DNA of 64,000 nt from Bacteroidota bacterium (GCA_023416995.1 JAEZGI010000071.1:1-64000), one strand, 5' to 3'; counted from the stretch's first letter, positions 25,809 through 34,700 are shown. A program made the numbers and translations. Notes: generated by a model from the letters alone, not told the origin.

Positions 25809-26210
25809 TTAACTGATAGCAGCTGCGCCTGCTGAAGCAACCGCGTGATCATTTTCAACACTGTCGCCCGATACTCCCACCGCGCCAATAATATTGCCGC
25901 TTTTATCTTTTATACATACGCCTCCCGGAAAGCTAATCAGCCCGTTGTTCGAATGTTCAATATTGTAAAGCGGACCACCAGGTTGTGATAACTTTCCGAT
26001 CTCCCCGGTATCCATATTGAAGTACCGGGCGGTTCTTGCCTTTTTCTGAGAAATGTCTATCGATCCCAGCCAGGCATTATCCATATGCGCAAACGCTATG
26101 AGATTTGTTCCTGAATCGACCACGGCGATATTCATCAGCGTTTTCAATTCTGTTGCTTTTCTTTTTGCGGCAGCAATTACGGCTTCTGCCTGTTCCAGTG
26201 TAATATTCAT
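25809..26210 (-). CDS. GlcG/HbpS-family protein (DUF336)
   Basis: A 133-residue protein of the GlcG/HbpS family. The family pattern is complete: N-terminal LEQAEAVIAAAKRKA, AVVDSGTNLIAFAHMD, the KKARTA helix, GGPLYNIE, GGVCIKDKSGNIIGAVGVSG and a C-terminal alanine-rich helix. Members bind haem or small organic ligands and often sit beside glycolate or alcohol catabolic genes; the role here is not fixed. There is no signal peptide. It follows the phospholipase C gene by 66 bases on the same strand and could be cotranscribed. Confidence 0.85.
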   Translation of the reverse strand: MNITLEQAEAVIAAAKRKATELKTLMNIAVVDSGTNLIAFAHMDNAWLGSIDISQKKARTARYFNMDTGEIGKLSQPGGPLYNIEHSNNGLISFPGGVCIKDKSGNIIGAVGVSGDSVENDHAVASAGAAAIS

Positions 26211-26276
26211 ATTTATGATTTTGGTAATGAAATCCCAGTCGTTGTATTCGTTTCAACAACGTAACGGCTCAAATGT

Positions 26277-28820
26277 TTACAGGGTGCCCCCCATTGCAGG
26301 ATCTGTGATAGACATCTTACCCGTTTCTACATGTCCCGCGAAACGGCGGAGAAAGTTTTCCTTTCCGCTGATAGTTATCTTTACATCATACCATCCGGAA
26401 TATCCTGAAGATGATATTATTATTTTCTTCATCCTGCCCGGTGCTATCTTCAGGCTTTGTGAAGTTTTCGCGTAAGTGTCGTCGGTGATCAGGATCTCAC
26501 AGGCATTCACTTTATCGATATTATCAAACTGCAGTTCTATATCACCGTTCAGGTAACCGCGGCGGTTTTTTCTTGCCGCCCTGCAGGTGACTTGCAATAA
26601 CGGATCGTTTTCATTTCCAGCAAAAACGCGGTAAAAGCCATTTACTCCATACACTGATAAGTAATAACCTTTCCCATCAATGCCCGGTATGGGCCAGGTA
26701 TCGGAAATGCTATCACCTGCGCTTACTGTATAGTTCCGGCATGTCTTAACGGGATTTCGACCCTGTTTGCCTGCCGGCTCGTGCTCGTAAACGATAAAAG
26801 CCGCTCCCGCTGCCCGTTTTCCAAATACAACATTGGCGGCAGAAAATTCAATCAACAGATCTTTATTACCGTTGACCCCATTTGCATCCACATTCAGTTC
26901 ATAGGGCAAAGCACAGGCAGGACGCGTTCCCTGTTCCTGTTGGAAATGCCGGTTAACGAAATTATTATTCTGAAATGCTTCGATATCACTACGAGTATAA
27001 AGTTGGTAACCTGCAGGGTTTGTTTTGAATTTAGCAGTGTGAATTGATTCAACAAACGGTAGCAGTTTAACAGGTTCCGGAGCCGCGATGGGATCACCAT
27101 TATATGGACGGAAGACACTTGTGAGATCACCGCAAACTGTTAGTCTCCAATCGGAAATGTTGGTCTCACGTATCTCCCGACCAGTTTTATGCGAAAGCCA
27201 CTTTTCCATCAGCATCAGGATAGATGTATGATCGAATACCTGCGAACATACCTGTCCGCCGCGCGACCATGGTGAAGCAATTACTAATGGAACGCGGTAA
27301 CCAAGGCCGATGGGACTGTGCCGGCAATCTTCGGGCTTACTCCTTTTGCCGTCCTGTTCTTTTGTAACGTATTCCACCATGGCGTCAATACCAGGTGACA
27401 TCTTCCCACTGCGTGGTTTGTAAGGATCAGGTGGAACAAAAGGCGGAACGTGATCAAAGTAGCCATCGTTTTCATCATAACATAAGATGAATATCGTTTT
27501 TTTCCAGACTTCAGGATTTTTTGTGAGAATGTCGATCACTTCAGAAACATACCACGCGCCGTACCAGGGTGCGCCGGGATGATCGCTGAAATTCTCGGGG
27601 CCGATCACCCATGACACAGCGGGAAGTTTTCCATTATTCACATCCTGGCGGAATTGGAAGAGCAAATCGCCTTTCGGTACAGACATCGTTCTTTCGGTGT
27701 CGCCATCCTTATAACGATAAGTTTCAATTGATCTGTAATCAGGATCGGCCCTGTTATCACAAAAAGCTTTTTCATGGAGATTTTTTTCTCTTTGTGATAG
27801 TTTTTCGTATGCCCCGGCCGTATACTCCTTTTCTACCTTATGAGCAGCAACGAGCAATTTCTTTTTTGCGGTAAGCTCTCTTTTCAGGGCCGCCAGTTCT
27901 TTTTCAGAGCCGGCCCCATTTTTAATTTTTTCTTCCAGTTTGCTGATTAACCCCGGAAATGTCTGCAATACTTTCTTCATATAACGGCGGTGAGTAGCCG
28001 AAAAGCGAACATTGTACTGGCTGAACCATTCGATTGGGTTGTCTGTAAAATTAGAGAGCCATGCATCTTCCTCGTCGGTTAAACCTGTAGGTATACTTAA
28101 TTCATTCTGGTATATTTTCCAGGAGATGTTTTCATCTTCAAGTCGTTCAGGGAAAGTTTTCCAGCTGGCTTCACTATCATAACTCACATTTTCATTTCGA
28201 ACATTCGCATAAGCTTCAGGGAGTGGTTTAGAACGTATAGTACCGGACCATAGATAGAGCCGGTTCGGAGTGGTGCCTGTCAGTGATGAAGAAAAGTTCT
28301 GATCACAAACGGTGAAAGCATCTGCAAGGGCATAATAAAATGGTACATCTTCGCGGTTGTAATAACCGAGCGTAAGTGGCGCCTTTGCAAATTCAGCCCT
28401 GCCAGATGGTTTTGCGATCAGCCATTGATCACATAAACCGCCATTTCTTGCGTCGACCTGGTTCGTCCATGAATGTGGCAAGGAACCGGTCCAGGTCGAT
28501 TTTGTTTCTTTGATATTTAACCGGAAAGGTGCATATGCTTCTCCCTCTTTATTTTTCTGGAACCAGGCGGGATCTCCATCAGGCAACCGCATAATCCTGG
28601 GATCGTTATAACCGCGAACACCCGATAATGTGCCGTAACAATGGTCGAACGAACGATTTTCCTGCATCAATACCACGATGTGCTCCGCATCCAGCCAGGT
28701 GGAGCCTGACGCAGGATCGATGGACAAAGCCTTAACAAGAGAAGACGGCATGCCCGTAAATAAACCGGTACCCCCGGTAAGCATAGCCGCTTTTTTTATA
28801 AACTCACGTCTTGAATCCAA
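26277..28820 (-). CDS. Phosphocholine-specific phospholipase C, Tat-exported
   Basis: An 847-residue secreted phosphoesterase of the PlcC/AcpA superfamily. The catalytic N-terminal domain begins AEHIVVLMQENRSFDHCYGT, where the Glu-Asn pair binds the metal or nucleophile region, and continues with DENDGYFDHVPPF and RVPLVIASPWSRGG. Two C-terminal beta-sandwich domains of the DUF756 type lie in the last 200 residues. The N-terminus carries a twin-arginine signal (SRREFIKKAAML). I place the start at TTG 28820 (MDSRREF): the longer TTG at 28838 lies inside a TATATTTG -7 element and homologues usually begin at MDSRR. It should release phosphocholine or similar head groups from lipids outside the cytoplasm, for phosphate or carbon supply. 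Confidence 0.9.
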   Translation of the reverse strand: MDSRREFIKKAAMLTGGTGLFTGMPSSLVKALSIDPASGSTWLDAEHIVVLMQENRSFDHCYGTLSGVRGYNDPRIMRLPDGDPAWFQKNKEGEAYAPFRLNIKETKSTWTGSLPHSWTNQVDARNGGLCDQWLIAKPSGRAEFAKAPLTLGYYNREDVPFYYALADAFTVCDQNFSSSLTGTTPNRLYLWSGTIRSKPLPEAYANVRNENVSYDSEASWKTFPERLEDENISWKIYQNELSIPTGLTDEEDAWLSNFTDNPIEWFSQYNVRFSATHRRYMKKVLQTFPGLISKLEEKIKNGAGSEKELAALKRELTAKKKLLVAAHKVEKEYTAGAYEKLSQREKNLHEKAFCDNRADPDYRSIETYRYKDGDTERTMSVPKGDLLFQFRQDVNNGKLPAVSWVIGPENFSDHPGAPWYGAWYVSEVIDILTKNPEVWKKTIFILCYDENDGYFDHVPPFVPPDPYKPRSGKMSPGIDAMVEYVTKEQDGKRSKPEDCRHSPIGLGYRVPLVIASPWSRGGQVCSQVFDHTSILMLMEKWLSHKTGREIRETNISDWRLTVCGDLTSVFRPYNGDPIAAPEPVKLLPFVESIHTAKFKTNPAGYQLYTRSDIEAFQNNNFVNRHFQQEQGTRPACALPYELNVDANGVNGNKDLLIEFSAANVVFGKRAAGAAFIVYEHEPAGKQGRNPVKTCRNYTVSAGDSISDTWPIPGIDGKGYYLSVYGVNGFYRVFAGNENDPLLQVTCRAARKNRRGYLNGDIELQFDNIDKVNACEILITDDTYAKTSQSLKIAPGRMKKIIISSSGYSGWYDVKITISGKENFLRRFAGHVETGKMSITDPAMGGTL

Positions 28821-28835
28821 AGCAAGCAATTTCTT

Positions 28836-28843
28836 CAAATATA
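28836..28843 (-). promoter_or_regulatory. -7 promoter element of the phospholipase C gene
   Basis: TATATTTG on the minus strand, an exact TAnnTTTG. It ends 15 bases before the TTG start chosen at 28820, so the leader would be about nine bases long. It argues against the longer reading frame. Confidence 0.45.
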
Positions 28844-28917
28844 GCTGATAGGTTTAAACCTCGGTATGAATAGCGTATTAAGTCATGCTTAAGAAATTGC
28901 GGAATTGCAGGGGCGCC

Positions 28918-30315
28918 TTATCGTTTTAACCGGTTAACCAGATTCAGCGCGGGGCCGGTCATCAAGGTGGTGACAAGCGCCATTATCACCATCATTGCAA
29001 AAATTTCCGGGCTCAACACCCCAAGATCATAACCTATGTTTAATACAACAAGTTCCATCAGTCCCCTGGTGTTCATCAACGCGCCGATTGAGAGACTATC
29101 GGGCCAACTCTGGCCGACATACCTTGCTGCGAGGGCGCTGCCGAGGAATTTGCCAATTACAGCAACTATGATGATGGCTGCACAAACAAGCCAGAGCCCG
29201 GGCGTATTGAGCAAACCAATCTCTGTCCTTAACCCTGTAAACACAAAGAACAAAGGCAATAATAAAACAAGTGCTACGTCTTCTACCTTACCAATAATAA
29301 CATTTCTGAATTGTGTATTTGCAGGCATAATTACCCCGGCCATAAATGCTCCGAACAAAGCATGAATGCCTATCACTTCGGTGGCAAATGAGGAAAGCAG
29401 CATTGTAACAAAAAAGACTGCCACCATTGATTTGCTGAAAGTTTCACTGCCCGAATGTTTCTCTCCAAGTTTTCTAAGAAACGGCTGCACCAGCCGTATC
29501 ATAACAATCATATAGGCCAACGCTAAAAAGATGGTATAAAAAGCACTCAGCACTGAACCTGCTTTTACGATGGCTATTACTACTGCCAGTATACACCAGG
29601 CAGTGATATCATCTGCGGCAGCGCAGGTGATCACAATGGTCCCCAGCTTTGTTTTTGAAAGTCCCCTTTCCTGCACAATGCGCGCCAGAACAGGAAAGGC
29701 TGTAATGCTCATGGCCACACCCATAAACAAAGCGAAAGCAATAAAACCCACGTTAGGTGGCGCATAGTTTTTATAAATGAAGTATGCGAGCCCGGTACCG
29801 AGGGTAAACGGAAAAATGATGCTGGCATGGCTTATAACGATAGCGTCTTTCGCTTTACTTCTCAGTACTTTCAAATCAAGTTCCATCCCTATAACAAACA
29901 TAAAAAGTATAAGCCCGATCTGGCTCAGAAACTGCAGATTGGGTAGTGATTTTGCCGGGAAAAGAAAATCGGAATATGCTGGGAGATAAGTGGCGAGAAA
30001 AGACGGACCCAGAAATATACCGGCAATGATTTCGCCGATTACTGTCGGTTGACCGATCTTCTTAAAAAACACACCAAACACCCTTGCTACGAGGATTATT
30101 GTCAGGATCTGCAGCAAGAGGATCGCGAGTGGATGGGTTAGGTTGTGTACAAGCGTTTCTTTAAACTGTTGCCAGGTGGAAGCATTAACCGCGGGTACAA
30201 AAACAGTTGACTTGCCCTGCTGAAGCTGAACCCCCTGCCGGATAAAAAAATAGATAGCAACAGAAAAAAAGATAACGGTAACAGAATAAAATAAGAGGCT
30301 GCTGTTTTTTTTCAC
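28918..30315 (-). CDS. CPA2-family cation/proton antiporter
   Basis: A 465-residue integral-membrane protein of the KefB/NapA type. After one N-terminal helix and a periplasmic stretch come about twelve helices. The family signatures are GQPTVIGEIIAGIFLGPS, FMFVIGMELDL, the ion-binding pair in CAAADDITAW and NTRGLMELVVLN. It would exchange Na+ or K+ for protons. The longest frame begins inside the upstream channel gene; no ATG is available after the channel stop, so a GTG at 30315 (V-K-K-N-S-S) is the most likely start. There is no C-terminal TrkA-N domain. It lies 73 bases after the K+ channel gene on the same strand. Confidence 0.88.
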   Translation of the reverse strand: MKKNSSLLFYSVTVIFFSVAIYFFIRQGVQLQQGKSTVFVPAVNASTWQQFKETLVHNLTHPLAILLLQILTIILVARVFGVFFKKIGQPTVIGEIIAGIFLGPSFLATYLPAYSDFLFPAKSLPNLQFLSQIGLILFMFVIGMELDLKVLRSKAKDAIVISHASIIFPFTLGTGLAYFIYKNYAPPNVGFIAFALFMGVAMSITAFPVLARIVQERGLSKTKLGTIVITCAAADDITAWCILAVVIAIVKAGSVLSAFYTIFLALAYMIVMIRLVQPFLRKLGEKHSGSETFSKSMVAVFFVTMLLSSFATEVIGIHALFGAFMAGVIMPANTQFRNVIIGKVEDVALVLLLPLFFVFTGLRTEIGLLNTPGLWLVCAAIIIVAVIGKFLGSALAARYVGQSWPDSLSIGALMNTRGLMELVVLNIGYDLGVLSPEIFAMMVIMALVTTLMTGPALNLVNRLKR

Positions 30316-30388
30316 AGCACAATATAGAATTATTACTAATCCGTTTATTTGGCAAAGCGCATCGGTAACAAAATATTCATAAGGGAAA

Positions 30389-31213
30389 TTATAACCGGCT
30401 TCCGCAGGCTTTACAGAACCTGGCATCGTCATCATGACCTTCTTTGCCACAGTGTGAGCAAACTTCATCACTATGGCTTTTCTTCCGGGCAGCAAGCGCC
30501 ATTTCTGTAGTGATAATACCGGTTGGAACTGCAATGATTCCATAACCCATCATCATGATAACACTCGCGATCAGTTTCCCCACAGATGTAACAGGTATGA
30601 TATCACCATAACCAACTGTGGTAATAGTAACAATGGCCCAATAGATACTTTCGGGTATGCTGCTGAATCCATTCTGTCCTCTTTCTACCAGGTACATCAC
30701 TGACCCAAGAATTATGACTGTTGTAAACACAACCATCATAAATATGCTGATCTTACGAAAACTGCCGCGGATAGCACGAAGCAGAAACTGCATCTCATTT
30801 ACATAATGCCGTAATTTAAATATCCGGAACACCCGCAACAAACGAAGCGCGCGGACAACCAGTAATGTCTGGGCTCCTCCAATAAACAAACTCAGGTAAG
30901 TGGGCATGATAGAAAGCAGATCGATCAATCCAAGAAAACTAAATACATACCTGACAGGTTTCCGGATAGAGATCAGCCTCAATATGTACTCGATGGTAAA
31001 TACAATGGTGTACATCCATTCGAGCACCAGGAACAATTTCCCGTAACGCTGGTGCCAGCTTTCCATGCTGTCCAGCATCACGATTACAACACTGGTGAAT
31101 ATCATGAAAAGTAATGCAACATCGAATGCTTTTCCGGCAGAAGTGCCCGATTCATATATGACAGTATGAATTTTTTGTTTCCAGGTGAGACCCTCACGTG
31201 CATGATTCTCCAT
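30389..31213 (-). CDS. Voltage-gated-like K+ channel with C-terminal zinc ribbon
   Basis: A 274-residue six-helix channel (start at the ATG at 31213; the longer frame adds 25 unlikely residues). The S4 helix has regularly spaced arginines (VVRALRLLRVFRIFKLR, about 119-135). The pore carries the K+ selectivity filter TTVGYGD (198-204). The last 30 residues form a short zinc ribbon with Cys252-x2-Cys255 and Cys267-x2-Cys270, in place of the usual RCK or cyclic-nucleotide domain. It would pass K+ across the inner membrane. The ribbon may sense metal or redox state or drive assembly; that is inference. The CPA2 antiporter gene follows after 73 bases, suggesting an ion-homeostasis operon. Confidence 0.88.
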   Translation of the reverse strand: MENHAREGLTWKQKIHTVIYESGTSAGKAFDVALLFMIFTSVVIVMLDSMESWHQRYGKLFLVLEWMYTIVFTIEYILRLISIRKPVRYVFSFLGLIDLLSIMPTYLSLFIGGAQTLLVVRALRLLRVFRIFKLRHYVNEMQFLLRAIRGSFRKISIFMMVVFTTVIILGSVMYLVERGQNGFSSIPESIYWAIVTITTVGYGDIIPVTSVGKLIASVIMMMGYGIIAVPTGIITTEMALAARKKSHSDEVCSHCGKEGHDDDARFCKACGSRL

Positions 31214-31346
31214 AAGCTTGGTAAATTCCACACAAGATAATTGATAAATTATCCATTCACAGCCGGTGAAGATGGGATCACGGGGCAATTACCAGGGGTA
31301 TGCTATGGTTAACTGGCACCTACTCGCACCTGTCACTGTTTGTTTA

Positions 31347-31370
31347 CCTGGATTTCTGACAAAATCCAGG
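31347..31370. repeat. Perfect inverted repeat upstream of the ECF sigma gene
   Basis: CCTGGATTT-ctgaca-AAATCCAGG: nine perfect base pairs with a six-base spacer, about 53 bases upstream of the sigma factor start. There is no T-run, so an operator or a leader hairpin is more likely than a terminator. Confidence 0.55.
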
Positions 31371-31422
31371 GACCCGCATATTTCGTATATGGTTTACCGG
31401 CAATGATATATATTTAGGTCTC

Positions 31423-31968
31423 TTGGGTTTGAGCGCACTATACACTGAAGAACGTTTGGTATCCGGTTTAAAGGAACGGGACAAACAGGCTTTTGAATAT
31501 TTATATGATAACTATTCAAAGGCATTGTATAATATCGTGCTTCAGATTGTAAATGACGCAGAAATATCCAATGATCTGCTACAGGAGGTTTTTGTGAGTA
31601 TCTGGCGGAAAATAGATACATACGATGTGAGTAAAGGCAGACTGTTTACCTGGATGTTAAGTATCGCCCGAAACGCCGCATTGGATACGCTTCGTTCTAA
31701 AAGTTTCAAAAATAGCCGGCAAAGCCAGTCGCTGACAGATCAGCACGAGTCCGGTGGCAACCATATTAAGACCGAGATAAACATTGACAATATAGGGCTT
31801 TCAGGAGTGGTGAATAAACTGGAGCAACAACACAGGGTACTGATAGACCTGGCGTATTTTAAGGGGTACACGCATGAAGAAATTTCTAAAATCGAATCGA
31901 TACCACTGGGAACTGTAAAAACACGGATAAGGAAAGCGTTGTTAGCATTAAGGGAACAATTGAAGTGA
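31423..31968 (+). CDS. ECF-family RNA polymerase sigma factor
   Basis: About 181 residues with sigma region 2 (YLYDNYSKALYNIVLQ through LLQEVFVSIWRKI and GRLFTWMLSIARNAALDTLR, about 25-95) and region 4 (VLIDLAYFKGYTHEEISKI, PLGTVKTRIRKALLALRE, about 140-180). There is no ATG at the 5' end: TTG at 31423 or 31429 must serve. It overlaps the next gene as GTGA, the usual coupling of an ECF sigma factor to its anti-sigma factor. The downstream ferritin-like genes are candidate targets. It directs RNA polymerase to a stress or envelope regulon; the signal is unknown. Confidence 0.92.
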   Translation: MGLSALYTEERLVSGLKERDKQAFEYLYDNYSKALYNIVLQIVNDAEISNDLLQEVFVSIWRKIDTYDVSKGRLFTWMLSIARNAALDTLRSKSFKNSRQSQSLTDQHESGGNHIKTEINIDNIGLSGVVNKLEQQHRVLIDLAYFKGYTHEEISKIESIPLGTVKTRIRKALLALREQLK

Positions 31969-32795
31969 CAATAAAAGAATACATATCAAGTGGCATAGTT
32001 GAGAGCTATGTTTTAGGTCTTGCCGATCCCGCGGAAAGAGCTGAGTTTGAACGTATGTGCGCCGAGCATGAAGAAGTGCGCGCCGCCCGCGATACCTTTG
32101 AATTATTACTGGAGCAGGAGGCAATGAAAGCCACAGCAGTTCCCGGCAAATCAGTTAAGGATAAACTTTTTGCTGAACTCGAACTGGATGTCAAACCAAC
32201 TGGGATCATTGATGCCAGCCAACGTAACCCGGTTATCATTTCGGAAAATACCATGCAACGTGGATGGTATCTTGCCGTTGCGTCCGTGATCTTATTGGTT
32301 GGAAGTACTATCCTTAACTTTTACTTCTTTTCAAAGTATAAAGATTATAGCGAACGATACTCCACCTTACTATCAAGCCAGACGGAACTTGCAAAAAATA
32401 ACCAGGCGCTACAAACCAGCGTGGAGAAATATCGAAATGACCTGGGTATCATTCGGGATCCGGGCATGTCGGTAATCAGGATGGTTGCCAACAAGGTACC
32501 TAATAATAGTAGCCCTGATCCTACAAGCGCCGTTACAATTTATTGGAACAAGCAAACATCCGAAGTGTATCTTGTTCTGAATAATCTTCCTGTAGCTCCC
32601 ACAAACCAACAATACCAGTTATGGGCCATTGTTAACGGCAAACCTGTTAGTGCCGGTCTGATAAACACTTCAGGCAACGATGTAATCTTCAAAATGAACA
32701 ATATCGCAGACGCGCAGGCATTTGCTATCACCCTGGAAAAATCCGGTGGCAGCAGTTCCCCTGAAGGTGCAATGTATGTTCTTGGCACCACCTGA
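31965..32795 (+). CDS. Membrane anti-sigma factor (RskA-like)
   Basis: A 276-residue single-pass protein. Residues 1-75 resemble the cytoplasmic zinc-less anti-sigma head (YVLGLADPAERAEFERM). A membrane helix spans about 100-122 and the C-terminal 100 residues match the RskA extracytoplasmic domain (NLPVAPTNQQYQLWAIVNGK, AFAITLEKSGGS). The start is a GTG that overlaps the sigma factor's stop codon. It should hold the sigma factor inactive at the inner membrane until a signal triggers proteolysis or release. Confidence 0.9.
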   Translation: MTIKEYISSGIVESYVLGLADPAERAEFERMCAEHEEVRAARDTFELLLEQEAMKATAVPGKSVKDKLFAELELDVKPTGIIDASQRNPVIISENTMQRGWYLAVASVILLVGSTILNFYFFSKYKDYSERYSTLLSSQTELAKNNQALQTSVEKYRNDLGIIRDPGMSVIRMVANKVPNNSSPDPTSAVTIYWNKQTSEVYLVLNNLPVAPTNQQYQLWAIVNGKPVSAGLINTSGNDVIFKMNNIADAQAFAITLEKSGGSSSPEGAMYVLGTT

Positions 32796-32933
32796 TTAGT
32801 AATCGTATAAGTATCACCTTTATCTGGCGGAGGTTATCCGGCACTCCATGAAAAGCGAAAAGCGGTGCCCGGCTTCACTTTTATCATTTCCCCATACCAG
32901 TTGAATTACAGCGAGAGGTTGTAATCACAATGA

Positions 32934-32951
32934 ATTTCATAAACATGAAAT
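32934..32951. repeat. Short inverted repeat upstream of the ferritin-like genes
   Basis: ATTTCAT-aaac-ATGAAAT, seven perfect pairs, 90 bases before the first ferritin-like gene. The 245-base gap between the anti-sigma gene and 33041 holds no reading frame; this is the only structure I see. Confidence 0.35.
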
Positions 32952-33040
32952 CCATAAGCCTCCAATTTCCGTAACTGAATCAGCTAGCACAAAAAAAAAT
33001 CCACCAGTAACAGATTATTCATTTTATTAAAAGCTGATTT

Positions 33041-33742
33041 ATGTCTACGAACAATTCTACTGACCAACTCAAAACACCAGAAGGCGATCTGAAAATGCGT
33101 CCCTTTTCGCGAAGAAGCTTTTTGCTTTTTGCGGGCGCAGCAGGCTTAACAACTTATGCAACCTCCTGCAATAAAAACGATGATGACAACATGGATGATG
33201 GGGTCGATCTGGGAAAAGATGATATCGGCATTCTTAACTATGCATACGCTCTTGAACAGCTCGAAGCTGCATTCTACACCCAGGTAATCCTCACCCCGTT
33301 CTCCGGAATTACCGACGGCGAAAAAGCACTGTTAACAGATATCCGGGATCATGAAATTGCACATCGTGAATTTTTCAAAAACGCTTTGAAAACTGCCGCC
33401 ATACCGGGTCTTGAGGTAAATTTTATGTCTGTCGACTTTTCAAAACGTGAAAGTGTGCTAGCGACTGCAAAAGCGTTTGAAGACCTGGGTGTATCAGCGT
33501 ATAATGGTGCCGGCAGATTGCTTCAATCACCGGACTATCTCGTTGTCGCAGGAAAGATTGTTTCAGTGGAAGCGCGCCATGCTGCATACATACGCGATAT
33601 CATCAGTAATGGTTCGTTTGCTGACAGTTCGGTGATTGACATGAACGGTCTTGATAAAGCGCTTATGCCAAGAGAAGTGTTAACAATTGCTTCGCCATAT
33701 ATCAAAACAAAAATAAACGCGTCTAATCTACCAACCTCTTAA
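33041..33742 (+). CDS. Exported ferritin-like protein, lipoprotein type
   Basis: A 233-residue protein of the Ferritin_2 (desiccation-related) family. The N-terminus has a twin-arginine motif (FSRRSFLLFAG, Arg24-Arg25) and a lipobox-like TSC at Cys43, then an acidic linker, so it is probably a Tat-exported lipoprotein. The helical bundle (about 60-205) carries the expected carboxylate and histidine pairs: ALEQLEAAFY, DHEIAHREFF, AKAFEDLGVSAYNG and SVEARHAAYI. The iron-binding role is by family; it could be a diiron oxidase or storage-like protein. It is followed by a paralogue after 12 bases and preceded by the ECF sigma module. Confidence 0.85.
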   Translation: MSTNNSTDQLKTPEGDLKMRPFSRRSFLLFAGAAGLTTYATSCNKNDDDNMDDGVDLGKDDIGILNYAYALEQLEAAFYTQVILTPFSGITDGEKALLTDIRDHEIAHREFFKNALKTAAIPGLEVNFMSVDFSKRESVLATAKAFEDLGVSAYNGAGRLLQSPDYLVVAGKIVSVEARHAAYIRDIISNGSFADSSVIDMNGLDKALMPREVLTIASPYIKTKINASNLPTS

Positions 33743-33754
33743 AAATAAAACATC

Positions 33755-34585
33755 ATGAATCTACATAGCATATTACAAGAGATAGAAAAAACAGATCCTG
33801 AAGTTTATGGCAGATTAGATAGCCGGAGGACTGCACTGAAAGGATTTTCCGCGGTGGGTAAAAAATTGGTAATGGCAATTATACCCGTTGCTTTTGGTTC
33901 CATGTTTAAAAAAGCTTACGCAGGAACAACAGGTACGCTGGAAACAACGCTTGATGTACTTAATTACGCTTTAACGCTGGAGTATCTCGAAGCAGAGTTT
34001 TACGTGCAGGGTCTTGCGAAAGCACCAATACCTGCAGGTGCAGCCAGGAGCGCAATTGAGACCATCAGTAAACATGAAACTGCACACGTGGCATTTTTAA
34101 CTACCGCAATCAAGGGGGCAGGCGGAACGCCCGTTGCTAAACCGATGTTTGATTTTACAGCCGGCGGTGCGTTTGCAAACGTATTCAGTAATTATGCAAC
34201 CTTCCTGGCTGTAGCTCAAACCTTTGAAGATACAGGTGTAAGAGCTTACAAAGGTCGGGCTGCAGAACTGGTTAAAGGCGGCGAGGTGCTTACAGCTGCT
34301 CTGAACATACATTCTGTTGAAGCCCGTCACGCGGCGCACATCCGCTCGATGCGGAAGGCAAATGGATTTGGAGATGTGAAACCCTGGATCACCGGGATGG
34401 AAAGCGGTATTGGTGCTGCTGTACAGGCAAGTTATAACGGGGAGGGCAACACCACACAGGCAGGCGTCCAGATCACAAATATCAACGGCATGGCAATATC
34501 AGCTAATGCAGCTTCGGAAGCATTTGACGAAGGTTTAACCAAAGAACAGGTCCTGGAAATAGTAAAGCCATTTATTGTAATATAA
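33755..34585 (+). CDS. Exported ferritin-like protein, second copy
   Basis: A 276-residue paralogue of the preceding protein. The N-terminal LDSRRTALKGFSAVGKK plus the hydrophobic MAIIPVAFGSMF and KKAYAG looks like a twin-arginine signal cleaved near residue 56, without a lipobox, so this copy should be soluble in the periplasm. Bundle motifs are repeated: ALTLEYLEAEFYVQG, SKHETAHVAFL, AQTFEDTGVRAYKG and SVEARHAAHIRSM. It has a C-terminal extension of about 60 residues that the first copy lacks. It is cotranscribed with the first gene and followed by a terminator. Confidence 0.85.
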   Translation: MNLHSILQEIEKTDPEVYGRLDSRRTALKGFSAVGKKLVMAIIPVAFGSMFKKAYAGTTGTLETTLDVLNYALTLEYLEAEFYVQGLAKAPIPAGAARSAIETISKHETAHVAFLTTAIKGAGGTPVAKPMFDFTAGGAFANVFSNYATFLAVAQTFEDTGVRAYKGRAAELVKGGEVLTAALNIHSVEARHAAHIRSMRKANGFGDVKPWITGMESGIGAAVQASYNGEGNTTQAGVQITNINGMAISANAASEAFDEGLTKEQVLEIVKPFIVI

Positions 34586-34620
34586 TGATTAAGCAGGTTT
34601 CTTTGACCAAAGAATAATGA

Positions 34621-34651
34621 GAAAAGGCCCATGATAATGGGTCTTTTTTTT
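34621..34651 (+). terminator. Intrinsic terminator after the ferritin-like pair
   Basis: A GGCCCAT / ATGGGTC hairpin with a four-base loop followed by eight T residues, 36 bases after the stop codon. Confidence 0.8.
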
Positions 34652-34700
34652 GTTTAAACATTTCAAAACCTGTGTAGATGCCCGAAATCTTACATTCATA

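Noticed and set aside
30316..30543. N-terminal extension of the CPA2 antiporter overlapping the channel gene
   Set aside because: It lies antisense-free but inside the channel's coding end in another frame, has no hydrophobic or family features, and the GTG at 30315 falls after the channel stop.
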